Source: Pseudogulbenkiania sp. MAI-1 (GTDB lineage: Bacteria > Pseudomonadota > Gammaproteobacteria > Burkholderiales > Chromobacteriaceae). Taken from it: a stretch of 64,000 bases of DNA. Positions 16,216 through 23,555 of the stretch are shown piece by piece. The stretch's first letter is position 1. Every line of letters begins with the position of its first letter. A program made the position numbers and the translations under genes. The notes below the pieces were generated by a model, which was not told the DNA's origin, made no database searches, and worked only from the letters and a program-made list of their open reading frames with translations. Location of the stretch: assembly GCF_000527175.1 (NCBI RefSeq), contig NZ_AZUR01000001.1, forward strand, positions 1,151,011-1,215,010, written 5' to 3'.

Positions 16216-17576
16216 TGCGCATCACCTTTCTCGGCGCGGTGGGCACCGTGACCGGCAGCAAGTTCCTGGTGGAGCACGGCGGCGCGCGCGTGCTGGTGGA
16301 TTGCGGGCTGTTCCAGGGCTTCAAGCAGCTGCGGCTGCGCAACTGGGCCCGGCTGCCGTTCGAGCCCGCCCGCCTCGATGCCGTGGTGCTGACCCACGCC
16401 CACCTCGATCATAGCGGCTATTTGCCCGTGCTGGTACGCGACGGCTTTGCCGGCCCGGTCTATGCCAGCGAGGGCACGTGCGCCCTGTCCGAGATTCTGT
16501 TGCCGGACAGCGGGCACTTGCAGGAGGAGGAGGCCGAGTACGCCAACCGTCACGGCTTTTCCAAGCACAGCCCGGCGCTGCCGCTCTATACCGTGGCCGA
16601 TGCCGAACGTTCGCTGCAGGCCTTGCAGGCGATCCCCTGGCATCGGCCCTGCGAGGTGGCCCGCGGGATCAGCGTCACGCTGCGCCCGGCCGGGCACATC
16701 CTCGGCGCCGCCATGGTGGAAATCGCCGCCGGCGGCGTGACGCTGCTGTGTTCCGGCGATCTGGGGCGCCCCAACGACCCGATCATGGTGGCGCCGGAAT
16801 GTGTCGCCCATGCCGATTACCTGCTGGTGGAGTCGACCTATGGCGATCGCCGCCATCCGCCGGAGGATGCCGCCCAGGTGCTGGCCGAGATCATCCGGCG
16901 CACCACGGCACGCCACGGCATCACCTTGATTCCGTCCTTCGCCGTGGGACGCGCCCAGGCGCTGATGTATTACCTGTACCGGCTGAAGCAGTCCGGTGCG
17001 ATCCCGGCCGGGCTGCCGGTGTTTCTCAACAGTCCGATGGCGACCGACGCCACCGGGCTCTACCACCGCTTCCGCAGCGAGCACCGGCTCTCGCCCACGG
17101 AGTGCGAAGGCATGTGCCGGGTGGCCCATATCGTGCAGACGGTCGAGGAATCCAAGCAGCTCAACGAGCGGACCGAGCCGGCCATCATCATCTCGGCCAG
17201 CGGCATGGCCACCGGCGGGCGGGTGCTGCACCACCTCAAGGCCTTCGCCCCCTACGCGCGCAACACCATCCTGTTCTCGGGTTTCCAGGCCGGCGGAACA
17301 CGCGGAGCGGCGATCGTCGGCGGGGCGGAGTCGGTACGCATCCACGGCGAGGAGGTGCCGATCCGCGCCGAGGTGGTGGCGCTGGAGAACCTGTCGGCGC
17401 ACGCCGATGCCGGCGAGATCCTGGCCTGGCTTGGCGGTTTCGAACGCCCGCCACGCCAGACCTTCGTCGTACACGGCGAACCGGTGGCCTCGGACACGCT
17501 GCGGCGCCGCATCGCCACCGAGCTGCGTTGGCCCTGTTCGGTACCGGAGCACGGCATGACGCAGCAGCTGGATTGA
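16215..17576 (+). CDS. beta-CASP metallo-beta-lactamase fold hydrolase (RNA-processing type)
   Basis: A 453-residue CPSF73/YSH1-like protein. Metallo-beta-lactamase motifs are complete: THAHLDHSG (about 58-66), the PAGHILGAAM loop, SGDLGRP, and a C-terminal NLSAHAD and VHGEP. The beta-CASP cap motifs ESTYGDRRH, PSFAVGRAQ and SASGMATGGR are present, so both zinc sites and the nuclease-type active site look intact. Two adjacent ATGs (16212 and 16215) exist; the second has the better 6-base spacing to GGGAG and overlaps the focA stop by one base. RNA or DNA cleavage is inferred from the family; a link to formate metabolism comes only from context. Confidence 0.85.
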   Translation: MRITFLGAVGTVTGSKFLVEHGGARVLVDCGLFQGFKQLRLRNWARLPFEPARLDAVVLTHAHLDHSGYLPVLVRDGFAGPVYASEGTCALSEILLPDSGHLQEEEAEYANRHGFSKHSPALPLYTVADAERSLQALQAIPWHRPCEVARGISVTLRPAGHILGAAMVEIAAGGVTLLCSGDLGRPNDPIMVAPECVAHADYLLVESTYGDRRHPPEDAAQVLAEIIRRTTARHGITLIPSFAVGRAQALMYYLYRLKQSGAIPAGLPVFLNSPMATDATGLYHRFRSEHRLSPTECEGMCRVAHIVQTVEESKQLNERTEPAIIISASGMATGGRVLHHLKAFAPYARNTILFSGFQAGGTRGAAIVGGAESVRIHGEEVPIRAEVVALENLSAHADAGEILAWLGGFERPPRQTFVVHGEPVASDTLRRRIATELRWPCSVPEHGMTQQLD

Positions 17577-17582
17577 GGGCAG

Positions 17583-18236
17583 TTAGTTGCCGGGTTCGGC
17601 GTCGGGCGCGTTGTTCTTGCGGCTGCGGCGCAGCGCAGTCGGCTTGGCCGGTGCGCGCTGCAGGCGGCTCAGGCGACGCCGGATCTCGTCCGAGTCCATC
17701 CAGACATCCGCCCCTTTGAGCACCTTGTCGACCTCCGCCGTGCTGAGGAAGGGCTGGCAGATGCGCTGCATCACCTTCTCGAACCAGCTGCTCACCGCCT
17801 GGATCTGTGCCTGCTGCTCGGTTCCCCGGCCGGCGAAGGTTCCCGAGTAGATGTGGAACATCAGCTGGCAGTTGTCCTGCACCTCCAGTTCGTCTCCGGC
17901 CAGGAAAATCAGCGCTCCCATGGAATAGGCGCGTGCCTCGAGCACGGTGATGACGTGGGCGCAGGAAGACTGCATGTTGTTGATGATCTGCATGCCGGTG
18001 TCGAAGTCGCCGCCGATGGTGTTGAGGTGCAGGTAGATGATGTCGGTCTCGCTGGCGCTGCGCAGCGTGTAGAACAGATTGGTGTAAAAGTGCGAGGCCT
18101 GGATTTCGCCGCACAGGTAGAAGGAAATTTCGCTCAGCTGCGAGCGTATTTCGTAGCGTGTCAGTCCCTGGAACACCGGGGGCTCGGGTTGGTCCTCGCC
18201 CGGTTCGCCCTGGACGCTGATGGTCGGTTTGGTCAT
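17583..18236 (-). CDS. ClpP-like serine protease
   Basis: A 217-residue ClpP/crotonase-fold protein. The oxyanion region LNTIGGDFDTGMQIINNM, the nucleophile in ARAYSMGALIFLAGDE, the His in LMFHIYSG, and an Asp in GADVWM occupy the Ser-His-Asp triad positions of ClpP. The C-terminus is basic and probably unstructured. It is divergent from housekeeping ClpP (which has SPGG and HQP), closer to phage or accessory ClpP-like proteins. No ClpX/ClpA ATPase is next to it. The start has GGAG 8 bases upstream; the frame is open further but that region reads as low-complexity intergenic sequence. It converges with the beta-CASP gene with a 6-base gap. Confidence 0.75.
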   Translation of the reverse strand: MTKPTISVQGEPGEDQPEPPVFQGLTRYEIRSQLSEISFYLCGEIQASHFYTNLFYTLRSASETDIIYLHLNTIGGDFDTGMQIINNMQSSCAHVITVLEARAYSMGALIFLAGDELEVQDNCQLMFHIYSGTFAGRGTEQQAQIQAVSSWFEKVMQRICQPFLSTAEVDKVLKGADVWMDSDEIRRRLSRLQRAPAKPTALRRSRKNNAPDAEPGN

Positions 18237-18446
18237 GGTGTCTCCGTGGTGCTGACCATGATTCCATCTTAGAGCCCATTTCAGCAGGCGGCCATGCATT
18301 CGCGCCGGGCGCGCCGTGTGCTTTCCCCTTATTCTGCCGGGCCGCCAAGGCTCGCCGCGCCCCCTGTCGCGGACGTTCTTCCCTTGTTGCTGCGACACGC
18401 TTGTTGCGTGCCTTGTCCCGCCTTGCCGGAGCCATGCCATTAACGG

Positions 18447-18475
18447 TTGCGTAGTAGTTTTACTACAAATATACT
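18447..18475 (+). promoter_or_regulatory. distal pyk promoter with HexR-like palindrome in the spacer
   Basis: TTGCGT (18447-18452), a 17-base spacer and TATACT (18470-18475). The spacer holds the 15-mer AGTAGTTTTACTACA (18453-18467), a GTAGT-N3-ACTAC palindrome like the one at 18680. A transcript from here would have a leader of about 235 nt before pyk. The rest of this 479-base gap (18237-18715) is AT-richer than its surroundings and carries no gene I can support. Confidence 0.5.
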
Positions 18476-18651
18476 CGATCGGAATCGTGCGCATTCCCTC
18501 CTGTGGCGAAATGCGCCGGCAGTGCGGCTTTATGGCGGTGAGGAGGTGCTGTCACGGCAGATTGTTTTGTTTTAATTGGTTGATATTGAAGAATTTACTT
18601 GAGTTTTTGGTACGGATGTCAGCCGTGTGGAACAGGGCCGGGTGATGTCTG

Positions 18652-18680
18652 TTGACAGTTGTTATGGAATCGATTTCAAT
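18652..18680 (+). promoter_or_regulatory. proximal pyk promoter with FruR-like operator
   Basis: A consensus TTGACA (18652-18657), 17-base spacer and TTCAAT (18675-18680). The palindrome TGGAATCGATTTCA (18665-18678) covers the spacer and -10. Spacing, both hexamers and 15 of the 16 bases from the operator through the -10 are the same as in the fruB promoter at 37544-37572. Confidence 0.65.
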
Positions 18681-18694
18681 GTAGTTCAACTACA
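18680..18694. promoter_or_regulatory. HexR-like operator at the pyk start site
   Basis: TGTAGTTCAACTACA is a perfect 7-1-7 palindrome, directly after the proximal -10 and over the expected transcription start. It resembles the published HexR motif (TGTArTnnnAyTACA type), whose known targets include pyk. No hexR gene lies in the window, so the assignment is inferred. Confidence 0.6.
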
Positions 18695-18715
18695 TCAAAA
18701 CAAGGAGGAGTGAGC

Positions 18716-20146
18716 ATGGGTACATGCAGCGAACGCCATAACCGTGGCACCAAGATCATCGCCACGCTGGGGCCGGCGAGCAGCACGGTCGAGACCATCG
18801 CCGCGCTGCACGACGCCGGCGCCGACGTGTTCCGCCTCAACTTCAGCCACGGCGCGCACGAGGACCACGCCGCCCGCTTCACCGCGGTGCGCCAGGTCGA
18901 ACAGGCCTCCGGCCGCCCGATCGGCGTGCTGCTCGACCTGCAGGGCCCCAAGCTGCGCGTGTGGAGCTTCGCCGACGGCCAGGCTGAACTGGAAGCCGGG
19001 CAGAGCTTCAGCTTCGACCGCAACCCCGAGCCGGGCAACAACCAGCGCGTCTGTCTGCCGCATCCCGAAATCTTCGCCGCGACCAAGGTGGGCGACATCC
19101 TGCTGGTGAACGATGGCCAGCTGCGCTTTCAAGTCACCGCCGTGCACGCCGACCGTATCGACACCACGGCCTTGGTGGGCGGCATCATCTCCGACCGCAA
19201 GGGCGTCAACGTGCCCGACGCCGCGCTGGCCGTGTCGGCGCTGTCGGCCAAGGACCGCCGCGACCTCGAATTCGGCCTGGAGCTGGGGGTGGACTGGGTG
19301 GCGCTGTCCTTCGTGCAGCGCCCGGAAGACGTGCTCGAAGTGCGCGAGCTGATCGGCGGGCGCGCCAAGCTGATGGCCAAGATCGAGAAGCCGCTGGCGG
19401 TGCAGAACATCGAGGCGATCATCGAGGTGGCCGACGCCATCATGGTGGCGCGCGGCGACCTGGGCGTGGAAATGCCGCCGGAAGAAGTGCCGTCGATCCA
19501 GAAGCGCATCGTGCGGCTGTGCCGCGAAGCCGGCAAGCCGGTGGTGGTCGCCACCCAGATGCTCGAATCGATGATCAAGGCGCCGGCGCCGACCCGCGCC
19601 GAAGCCTCCGACGTCGCCACGGCGGTGTACGACGGCGTCGACGCCGTGATGCTGTCGGCCGAATCCGCCGCCGGCCACTACCCGGCCGAGGCGGTATCAA
19701 TGATGGAGCGCATCATCCGCCACACCGAGAGCGACCCGCTGCAGCGCCAGCTGATGCAGGCGGTCACCACGCGCCACCTCGCCAACTCCACCGACGCCAT
19801 CGGCGCGGCGATCCAGACCGTGGCCGGGGTGCTGCCGGTGGGCGCCACCATCACCTACACCACCTCCGGCGCCACCGCCTTCCGCGTCGCCCACGAGCGC
19901 CCGGCCTCGCCGATCCTGAGCCTGACCCCGAACCGCACCGTGGCGCGCCAGCTCGCGCTGCTGTGGGGCGTGACCTCCTACGCCACCGAAGACGCCAAGA
20001 ACGTCGAGGACATGGTGGAGAAGGCCTGCGCCGCCGCCAAGAGCACCGGCTACTACCAGGTCGGCAAGCCGCTGATCGTGGTGGCCGGCATCCCGTTCGG
20101 CACCCCGGGCTCGACCAACCTGCTACGCGTGGTCTGGCCGGAGTAA
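18716..20146 (+). CDS. pyk: pyruvate kinase
   Basis: Converts phosphoenolpyruvate and ADP to pyruvate and ATP. The 476-residue protein starts the barrel with GTKIIATLGPASS and has the NFSHG loop, the catalytic Lys and metal-binding Glu/Asp in MAKIEKPLAVQN and ARGDLGVEMP, and a C-terminal allosteric domain. Its AAGGAGGAG ribosome binding site (18702-18710) is near ideal, 5 bases from the ATG. Two promoters and three palindromic operators upstream suggest control by both a FruR-like and a HexR-like repressor. gapN follows 42 bases later, probably in the same operon. Confidence 0.96.
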   Translation: MGTCSERHNRGTKIIATLGPASSTVETIAALHDAGADVFRLNFSHGAHEDHAARFTAVRQVEQASGRPIGVLLDLQGPKLRVWSFADGQAELEAGQSFSFDRNPEPGNNQRVCLPHPEIFAATKVGDILLVNDGQLRFQVTAVHADRIDTTALVGGIISDRKGVNVPDAALAVSALSAKDRRDLEFGLELGVDWVALSFVQRPEDVLEVRELIGGRAKLMAKIEKPLAVQNIEAIIEVADAIMVARGDLGVEMPPEEVPSIQKRIVRLCREAGKPVVVATQMLESMIKAPAPTRAEASDVATAVYDGVDAVMLSAESAAGHYPAEAVSMMERIIRHTESDPLQRQLMQAVTTRHLANSTDAIGAAIQTVAGVLPVGATITYTTSGATAFRVAHERPASPILSLTPNRTVARQLALLWGVTSYATEDAKNVEDMVEKACAAAKSTGYYQVGKPLIVVAGIPFGTPGSTNLLRVVWPE

Positions 20147-20188
20147 GCCCCCACCGCTCACACACACTGCACACAAAGGACATTGAGA

Positions 20189-21817
20189 GTGAACACCATC
20201 GAACGACTGCAAGCCCTGTTTCCCGACGAAAGCGCCGTACCGGCCGACTGCCAGATCCTCGCCCCGCTGCACCAGCGCACCCTGCTGGTGAACGGCCAGC
20301 TCAAGATGTGGCACGGCGAGACGCGCGCCGTGCTGTCGCCGGTCTACACCCGCCAGCCCAACGGCGAACTGGCCCGCGTCGAGATCGGCAGCATCCCGGT
20401 CACCGGCAAGGAAGAAGCCGACGAAGCGCTGGCCGCCGCGGTGGCCGCCTACGACAACGGCCGCGGCGCCTGGCCCACCATGTCGGTGGCCGAACGCATC
20501 GGCTGCGTCGAGGAATTCACCCGCCAGATCCTGGCCAAGCGCCGCGAGATCGTGAACCTGATCATGTGGGAGATCGGCAAGAGCCTGCCCGACTCCGAGA
20601 AGGAATTCGACCGCACCATCGTTTACATCAAGGACACCATCGATGCGCTGAAGAAGCTCGACAACGACAACTCGCGCTTCCAGATCGTCGACGGCACCAT
20701 CGGCCAGATCCGCCGCTCCCCGCTCGGCATCACGCTGTGCCTGGGGCCGTACAACTACCCAATGAACGAAACCTTTACCACGCTGATCCCGGCGCTGATC
20801 ATGGGCAACGTGGTACTGCTGAAGCCGCCCAAGTTCGGCACGCTGCTGTACTACCCGATGCTCGAAGCGTTCCGCAGCGCCTTCCCGGCCGGGGTGATCA
20901 ACACCGTGTACGGCAAGGGCTCGGAACTGGTGCCGCACCTGATGAGCAGCGGCAAGATCAACGTGCTGGCGCTGATCGGCTCCAGCCGCGTGGCCGACCA
21001 GCTCAAGAAGGCGCACCCCAAGTCCAACCGCCTGCGCGCGGTGCTCGGGCTTGATGCCAAGAACGCCGCCATCATCCTGCCCGACGCCGACCTGGACCTC
21101 GCGGTGAAGGAATGCATCGCCGGCTCGCTGTCGTTCAACGGCCAGCGCTGCACCGCCATCAAGATGATCCTGGTACACCAATCCGTCGCCGAATCCTTCC
21201 TGCGCCGCTTCAGCGAGGCGGTCAACGCGCTCAAGGTCGGCATGCCGTGGGAAAAGGGCGTGATGGTGACGCCGCTGCCGGACCAGGAAAAGTGCCGCTA
21301 CCTGACCGAGTGCGTCGAGGACGCCAAGGCCAAGGGGGCCAAAGTGATCAACGAGGGCGGCGGCAAGGTGGCCGAGACGCTGTTCCACCCGGCGGTGGTG
21401 TTCCCGGTCAAGGAAGGCATGAAGCTGTACCGTGAGGAACAGTTCGGCCCAGTGATCCCGGTGGCGCCGTTCGAGGACATCGAGGACGCGCTGGACTACG
21501 TGATCAGCTCGGACTACGGCCAACAGGTGAGCCTGTTCGGCACCGACCCGCACCAGATCGCCGCGCTGGTCGATCCGCTGGTGAACCAGGTCTGCCGCGT
21601 GAACATCAACTGCCAGTGCCAGCGCGGTCCGGACGTGTTCCCGTTCGCCGGGCGCAAGGATTCGGCGGAGGGGACGCTGTCGGTGCACGACGCACTGCGC
21701 GCCTTCTCGATCCGCTCGATGGTGGCGGCGAAAGAGACCGAGGCGAGCAAAAAGCTCTTGGATGCGATTGTGTTGTCGAATGAGTCGAACTTCATCAATA
21801 CGCGCTTCATTCTGTAA
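20189..21817 (+). CDS. gapN: NADP-dependent non-phosphorylating glyceraldehyde-3-phosphate dehydrogenase
   Basis: An aldehyde dehydrogenase superfamily protein of 542 residues that would oxidise glyceraldehyde 3-phosphate directly to 3-phosphoglycerate, making NADPH and skipping the ATP step. The catalytic Cys is in FNGQRCTAIK, and LGPYNYPMNE is the Asn region of the active site. The usual ELGGK motif carrying the general-base Glu is replaced by GLDAKN, so the base may be the shifted Asp. GTG at 20189 is chosen over TTG at 20183 because it lies 8 bases, not 2, after AAGGA. Location behind pyk supports the glycolytic role. Another ALDH substrate is possible. Confidence 0.78.
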   Translation: MNTIERLQALFPDESAVPADCQILAPLHQRTLLVNGQLKMWHGETRAVLSPVYTRQPNGELARVEIGSIPVTGKEEADEALAAAVAAYDNGRGAWPTMSVAERIGCVEEFTRQILAKRREIVNLIMWEIGKSLPDSEKEFDRTIVYIKDTIDALKKLDNDNSRFQIVDGTIGQIRRSPLGITLCLGPYNYPMNETFTTLIPALIMGNVVLLKPPKFGTLLYYPMLEAFRSAFPAGVINTVYGKGSELVPHLMSSGKINVLALIGSSRVADQLKKAHPKSNRLRAVLGLDAKNAAIILPDADLDLAVKECIAGSLSFNGQRCTAIKMILVHQSVAESFLRRFSEAVNALKVGMPWEKGVMVTPLPDQEKCRYLTECVEDAKAKGAKVINEGGGKVAETLFHPAVVFPVKEGMKLYREEQFGPVIPVAPFEDIEDALDYVISSDYGQQVSLFGTDPHQIAALVDPLVNQVCRVNINCQCQRGPDVFPFAGRKDSAEGTLSVHDALRAFSIRSMVAAKETEASKKLLDAIVLSNESNFINTRFIL

Positions 21818-21830
21818 GCTGCATGAGACA

Positions 21831-21870
21831 GCCCTCCAGCCTGGCCGATGCCCGCCTGGAGGGCCTTTTT
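21831..21870 (+). terminator. Rho-independent terminator after gapN
   Basis: A 9-bp stem, GCCCTCCAG (21831-21839) with CTGGAGGGC (21856-21864), followed by CTTTTT. Confidence 0.9.
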
Positions 21871-21874
21871 CCGC

Positions 21875-21906
21875 AACCCTGTCGACTCGGCAGGGTTTCT
21901 GTTTTT
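21875..21906 (+). terminator. second hairpin in tandem after gapN
   Basis: AACCCTG (21875-21881) pairs with CAGGGTT (21891-21897), followed by TCTGTTTTT. It backs up the first terminator and ends 15 bases before the next gene. Confidence 0.65.
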
Positions 21907-21920
21907 GCAAGGACTAGCCC

Positions 21921-22982
21921 ATGCCCCATCCCCTACGCGTCGGACTGGTCGGTTACGGCAGCGCCGCCAAGACCTTCCACGCCCCGCTGATCGTCGCCAC
22001 CCCTGGTCTCGAGCTGGTCGCCGTCAGCAGCCGCCGGCCGACCGAGGTGCGCGCCGAGCGCCCGTCGCTCGAGGTCGAAGCGACGCCCGAGGCGCTGTTC
22101 GCGCGCGCCGACATCGACCTCGTCGTCATCCCGACCCCGAACGAGACCCACTACCCGCTGGCGCGTGCCGCGTTGATGGCGGGCAAGCACGTGGTGGTGG
22201 ACAAGCCGTTTACCGTCACCGTGGCCGAAGCCCGTGAGCTGGAGGCGCTGGCGCGAGAGGCCGATCGCGTGTTGTCGGTGTTCCACAACCGGCGCTGGGA
22301 CGCCGACTTCCTGACGCTGAAGGCGCTGCTCGATGAGGGCCGGCTCGGCCGTGTGGTGCAGTTCGAGTCGCACTTCGACCGTTACCGCCCGGAGGTGCCG
22401 CAGCGTTGGCGCGAGAGCGCGGCGAGCGCCGGGTCCGGGCTGTGGTACGACCTGGGGCCGCACCTGATCGACCAGGCGCTGTGCTTGTTCGGCCACCCCT
22501 TGGGCGTCACTCTGACCCGTGCCACGCTGCGCGACGGCGCCGAGGTGGACGACTACTTCCACGCGCTGCTGCGCTACGACCGGCTGCAGGTGATCCTGCA
22601 CGCCAGCACGCTGACCGCCGAGCCGGGGGCGCGCTTCGCCGTGCACGGCACCGCCGCGAGCTACCTCAAGCATGGGCTCGACGAGCAGGAAGCCACGCTC
22701 AAGGCCGGGCTGTTTCCGCCGTCGGCCGACTGGGGCACGGACCCGCGCGACGGCACGCTCACCATCTGGTGCGACGGCCAGCCTCGTCACAAAACCGTGC
22801 CGACGCGGCGCGGCGACTACCCTGCCTACTACGCGGCGCTGCGCGACGCCATCCGGTACGGTGCGGCCAACCCGGTGCCGGCCGCCGACGCCATCGCCGT
22901 GATGCGCGTGATCGAGGCCGGCTGCTTGAGCGCCGCCGAGGGGAGGGAGGTGCCGTTCGCCACCGAGGGGGCTGTCGCATGA
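21921..22982 (+). CDS. Gfo/Idh/MocA family oxidoreductase
   Basis: A 353-residue NAD(P)-dependent sugar or inositol-type dehydrogenase. The N-terminal Rossmann motif is GLVGYGSAAKTFH (about 8-20). The EKP-type motif appears as VVVDKPFTV, with Lys as the likely catalytic residue, and the GxxxDxGxHxxD motif as GLWYDLGPHLIDQ. It resembles YdgJ/YvaA-like oxidoreductases. Substrate unknown. The TGA overlaps the ATG of the UPF0303 gene by 3 bases, so the pair forms an operon. Confidence 0.85.
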   Translation: MPHPLRVGLVGYGSAAKTFHAPLIVATPGLELVAVSSRRPTEVRAERPSLEVEATPEALFARADIDLVVIPTPNETHYPLARAALMAGKHVVVDKPFTVTVAEARELEALAREADRVLSVFHNRRWDADFLTLKALLDEGRLGRVVQFESHFDRYRPEVPQRWRESAASAGSGLWYDLGPHLIDQALCLFGHPLGVTLTRATLRDGAEVDDYFHALLRYDRLQVILHASTLTAEPGARFAVHGTAASYLKHGLDEQEATLKAGLFPPSADWGTDPRDGTLTIWCDGQPRHKTVPTRRGDYPAYYAALRDAIRYGAANPVPAADAIAVMRVIEAGCLSAAEGREVPFATEGAVA

Positions 22983-23479
22983 GCCAGTTTGACATCGAAG
23001 CCGACCTCGCCCGCATCACCCTGCAGGAGGCGCGGTTGCAGTTCAGCCATTTCGACGGCGCCACCGCCTGGGAGCTGGGATGCCGGCTCAAGACTGCTGC
23101 CGAGGCGCGGAGTGCCGCGCTGGCGCTCGAGATCCGGCTCGCCGGCCAGACGGTGTTCTTCCACGCGATGGCCGGCACCACCCCGCTCAATGCCGACTGG
23201 GCGCGGCGCAAGCGCAACCTGGTCGAGCTGCAGCACAAGAGCTCCTACGCCATCGGCTTGGCTTTGCAGCGCGACGGCCAGACGCTGGAAACCAAGCTCG
23301 GGCTCGCCACGCGCGACTATGCCGCGCACGGCGGCAGCTTTCCGCTGCGCCTGGCTGGCTGTGGCTGCATCGGCACCATCACCGTTTCCGGCCTGCCGCA
23401 GCGCGAGGATCACGCGCTGATCATCTCGGTGCTGGCGGACTGCCTCGGCCTGCCGCTGGCCGAGCTGGCGCTGGATTGA
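22979..23479 (+). CDS. UPF0303 / HbpS-like heme-degrading domain protein
   Basis: A 166-residue soluble protein of the UPF0303 (GlcG/HbpS-like) family: a central sheet with the motif FFHAMAGTTPLNADWARRK and a C-terminal GGSFPLRLAG and IGTITVSGLPQREDH pattern. The family has no firm enzymatic role; relatives bind heme or small ligands. It is coupled to the upstream oxidoreductase by a 4-base start-stop overlap and ends at a bidirectional terminator. Confidence 0.78.
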   Translation: MSQFDIEADLARITLQEARLQFSHFDGATAWELGCRLKTAAEARSAALALEIRLAGQTVFFHAMAGTTPLNADWARRKRNLVELQHKSSYAIGLALQRDGQTLETKLGLATRDYAAHGGSFPLRLAGCGCIGTITVSGLPQREDHALIISVLADCLGLPLAELALD

Positions 23480-23509
23480 ACCCTCAAGCCCGCCCACTGC
23501 GGCCGCAGC

Positions 23510-23539
23510 AAAAAGCCCGTCTTCGCGACGGGCTTTTTT
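23510..23539. terminator. bidirectional terminator between UPF0303 gene and pgi
   Basis: GCCCGTC (23515-23521) and GACGGGC (23527-23533), flanked by five A on the left and six T on the right, so it can end transcription from both convergent genes. Confidence 0.92.
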
Positions 23540-23555
23540 GCGGGCCAGCGGTGGC

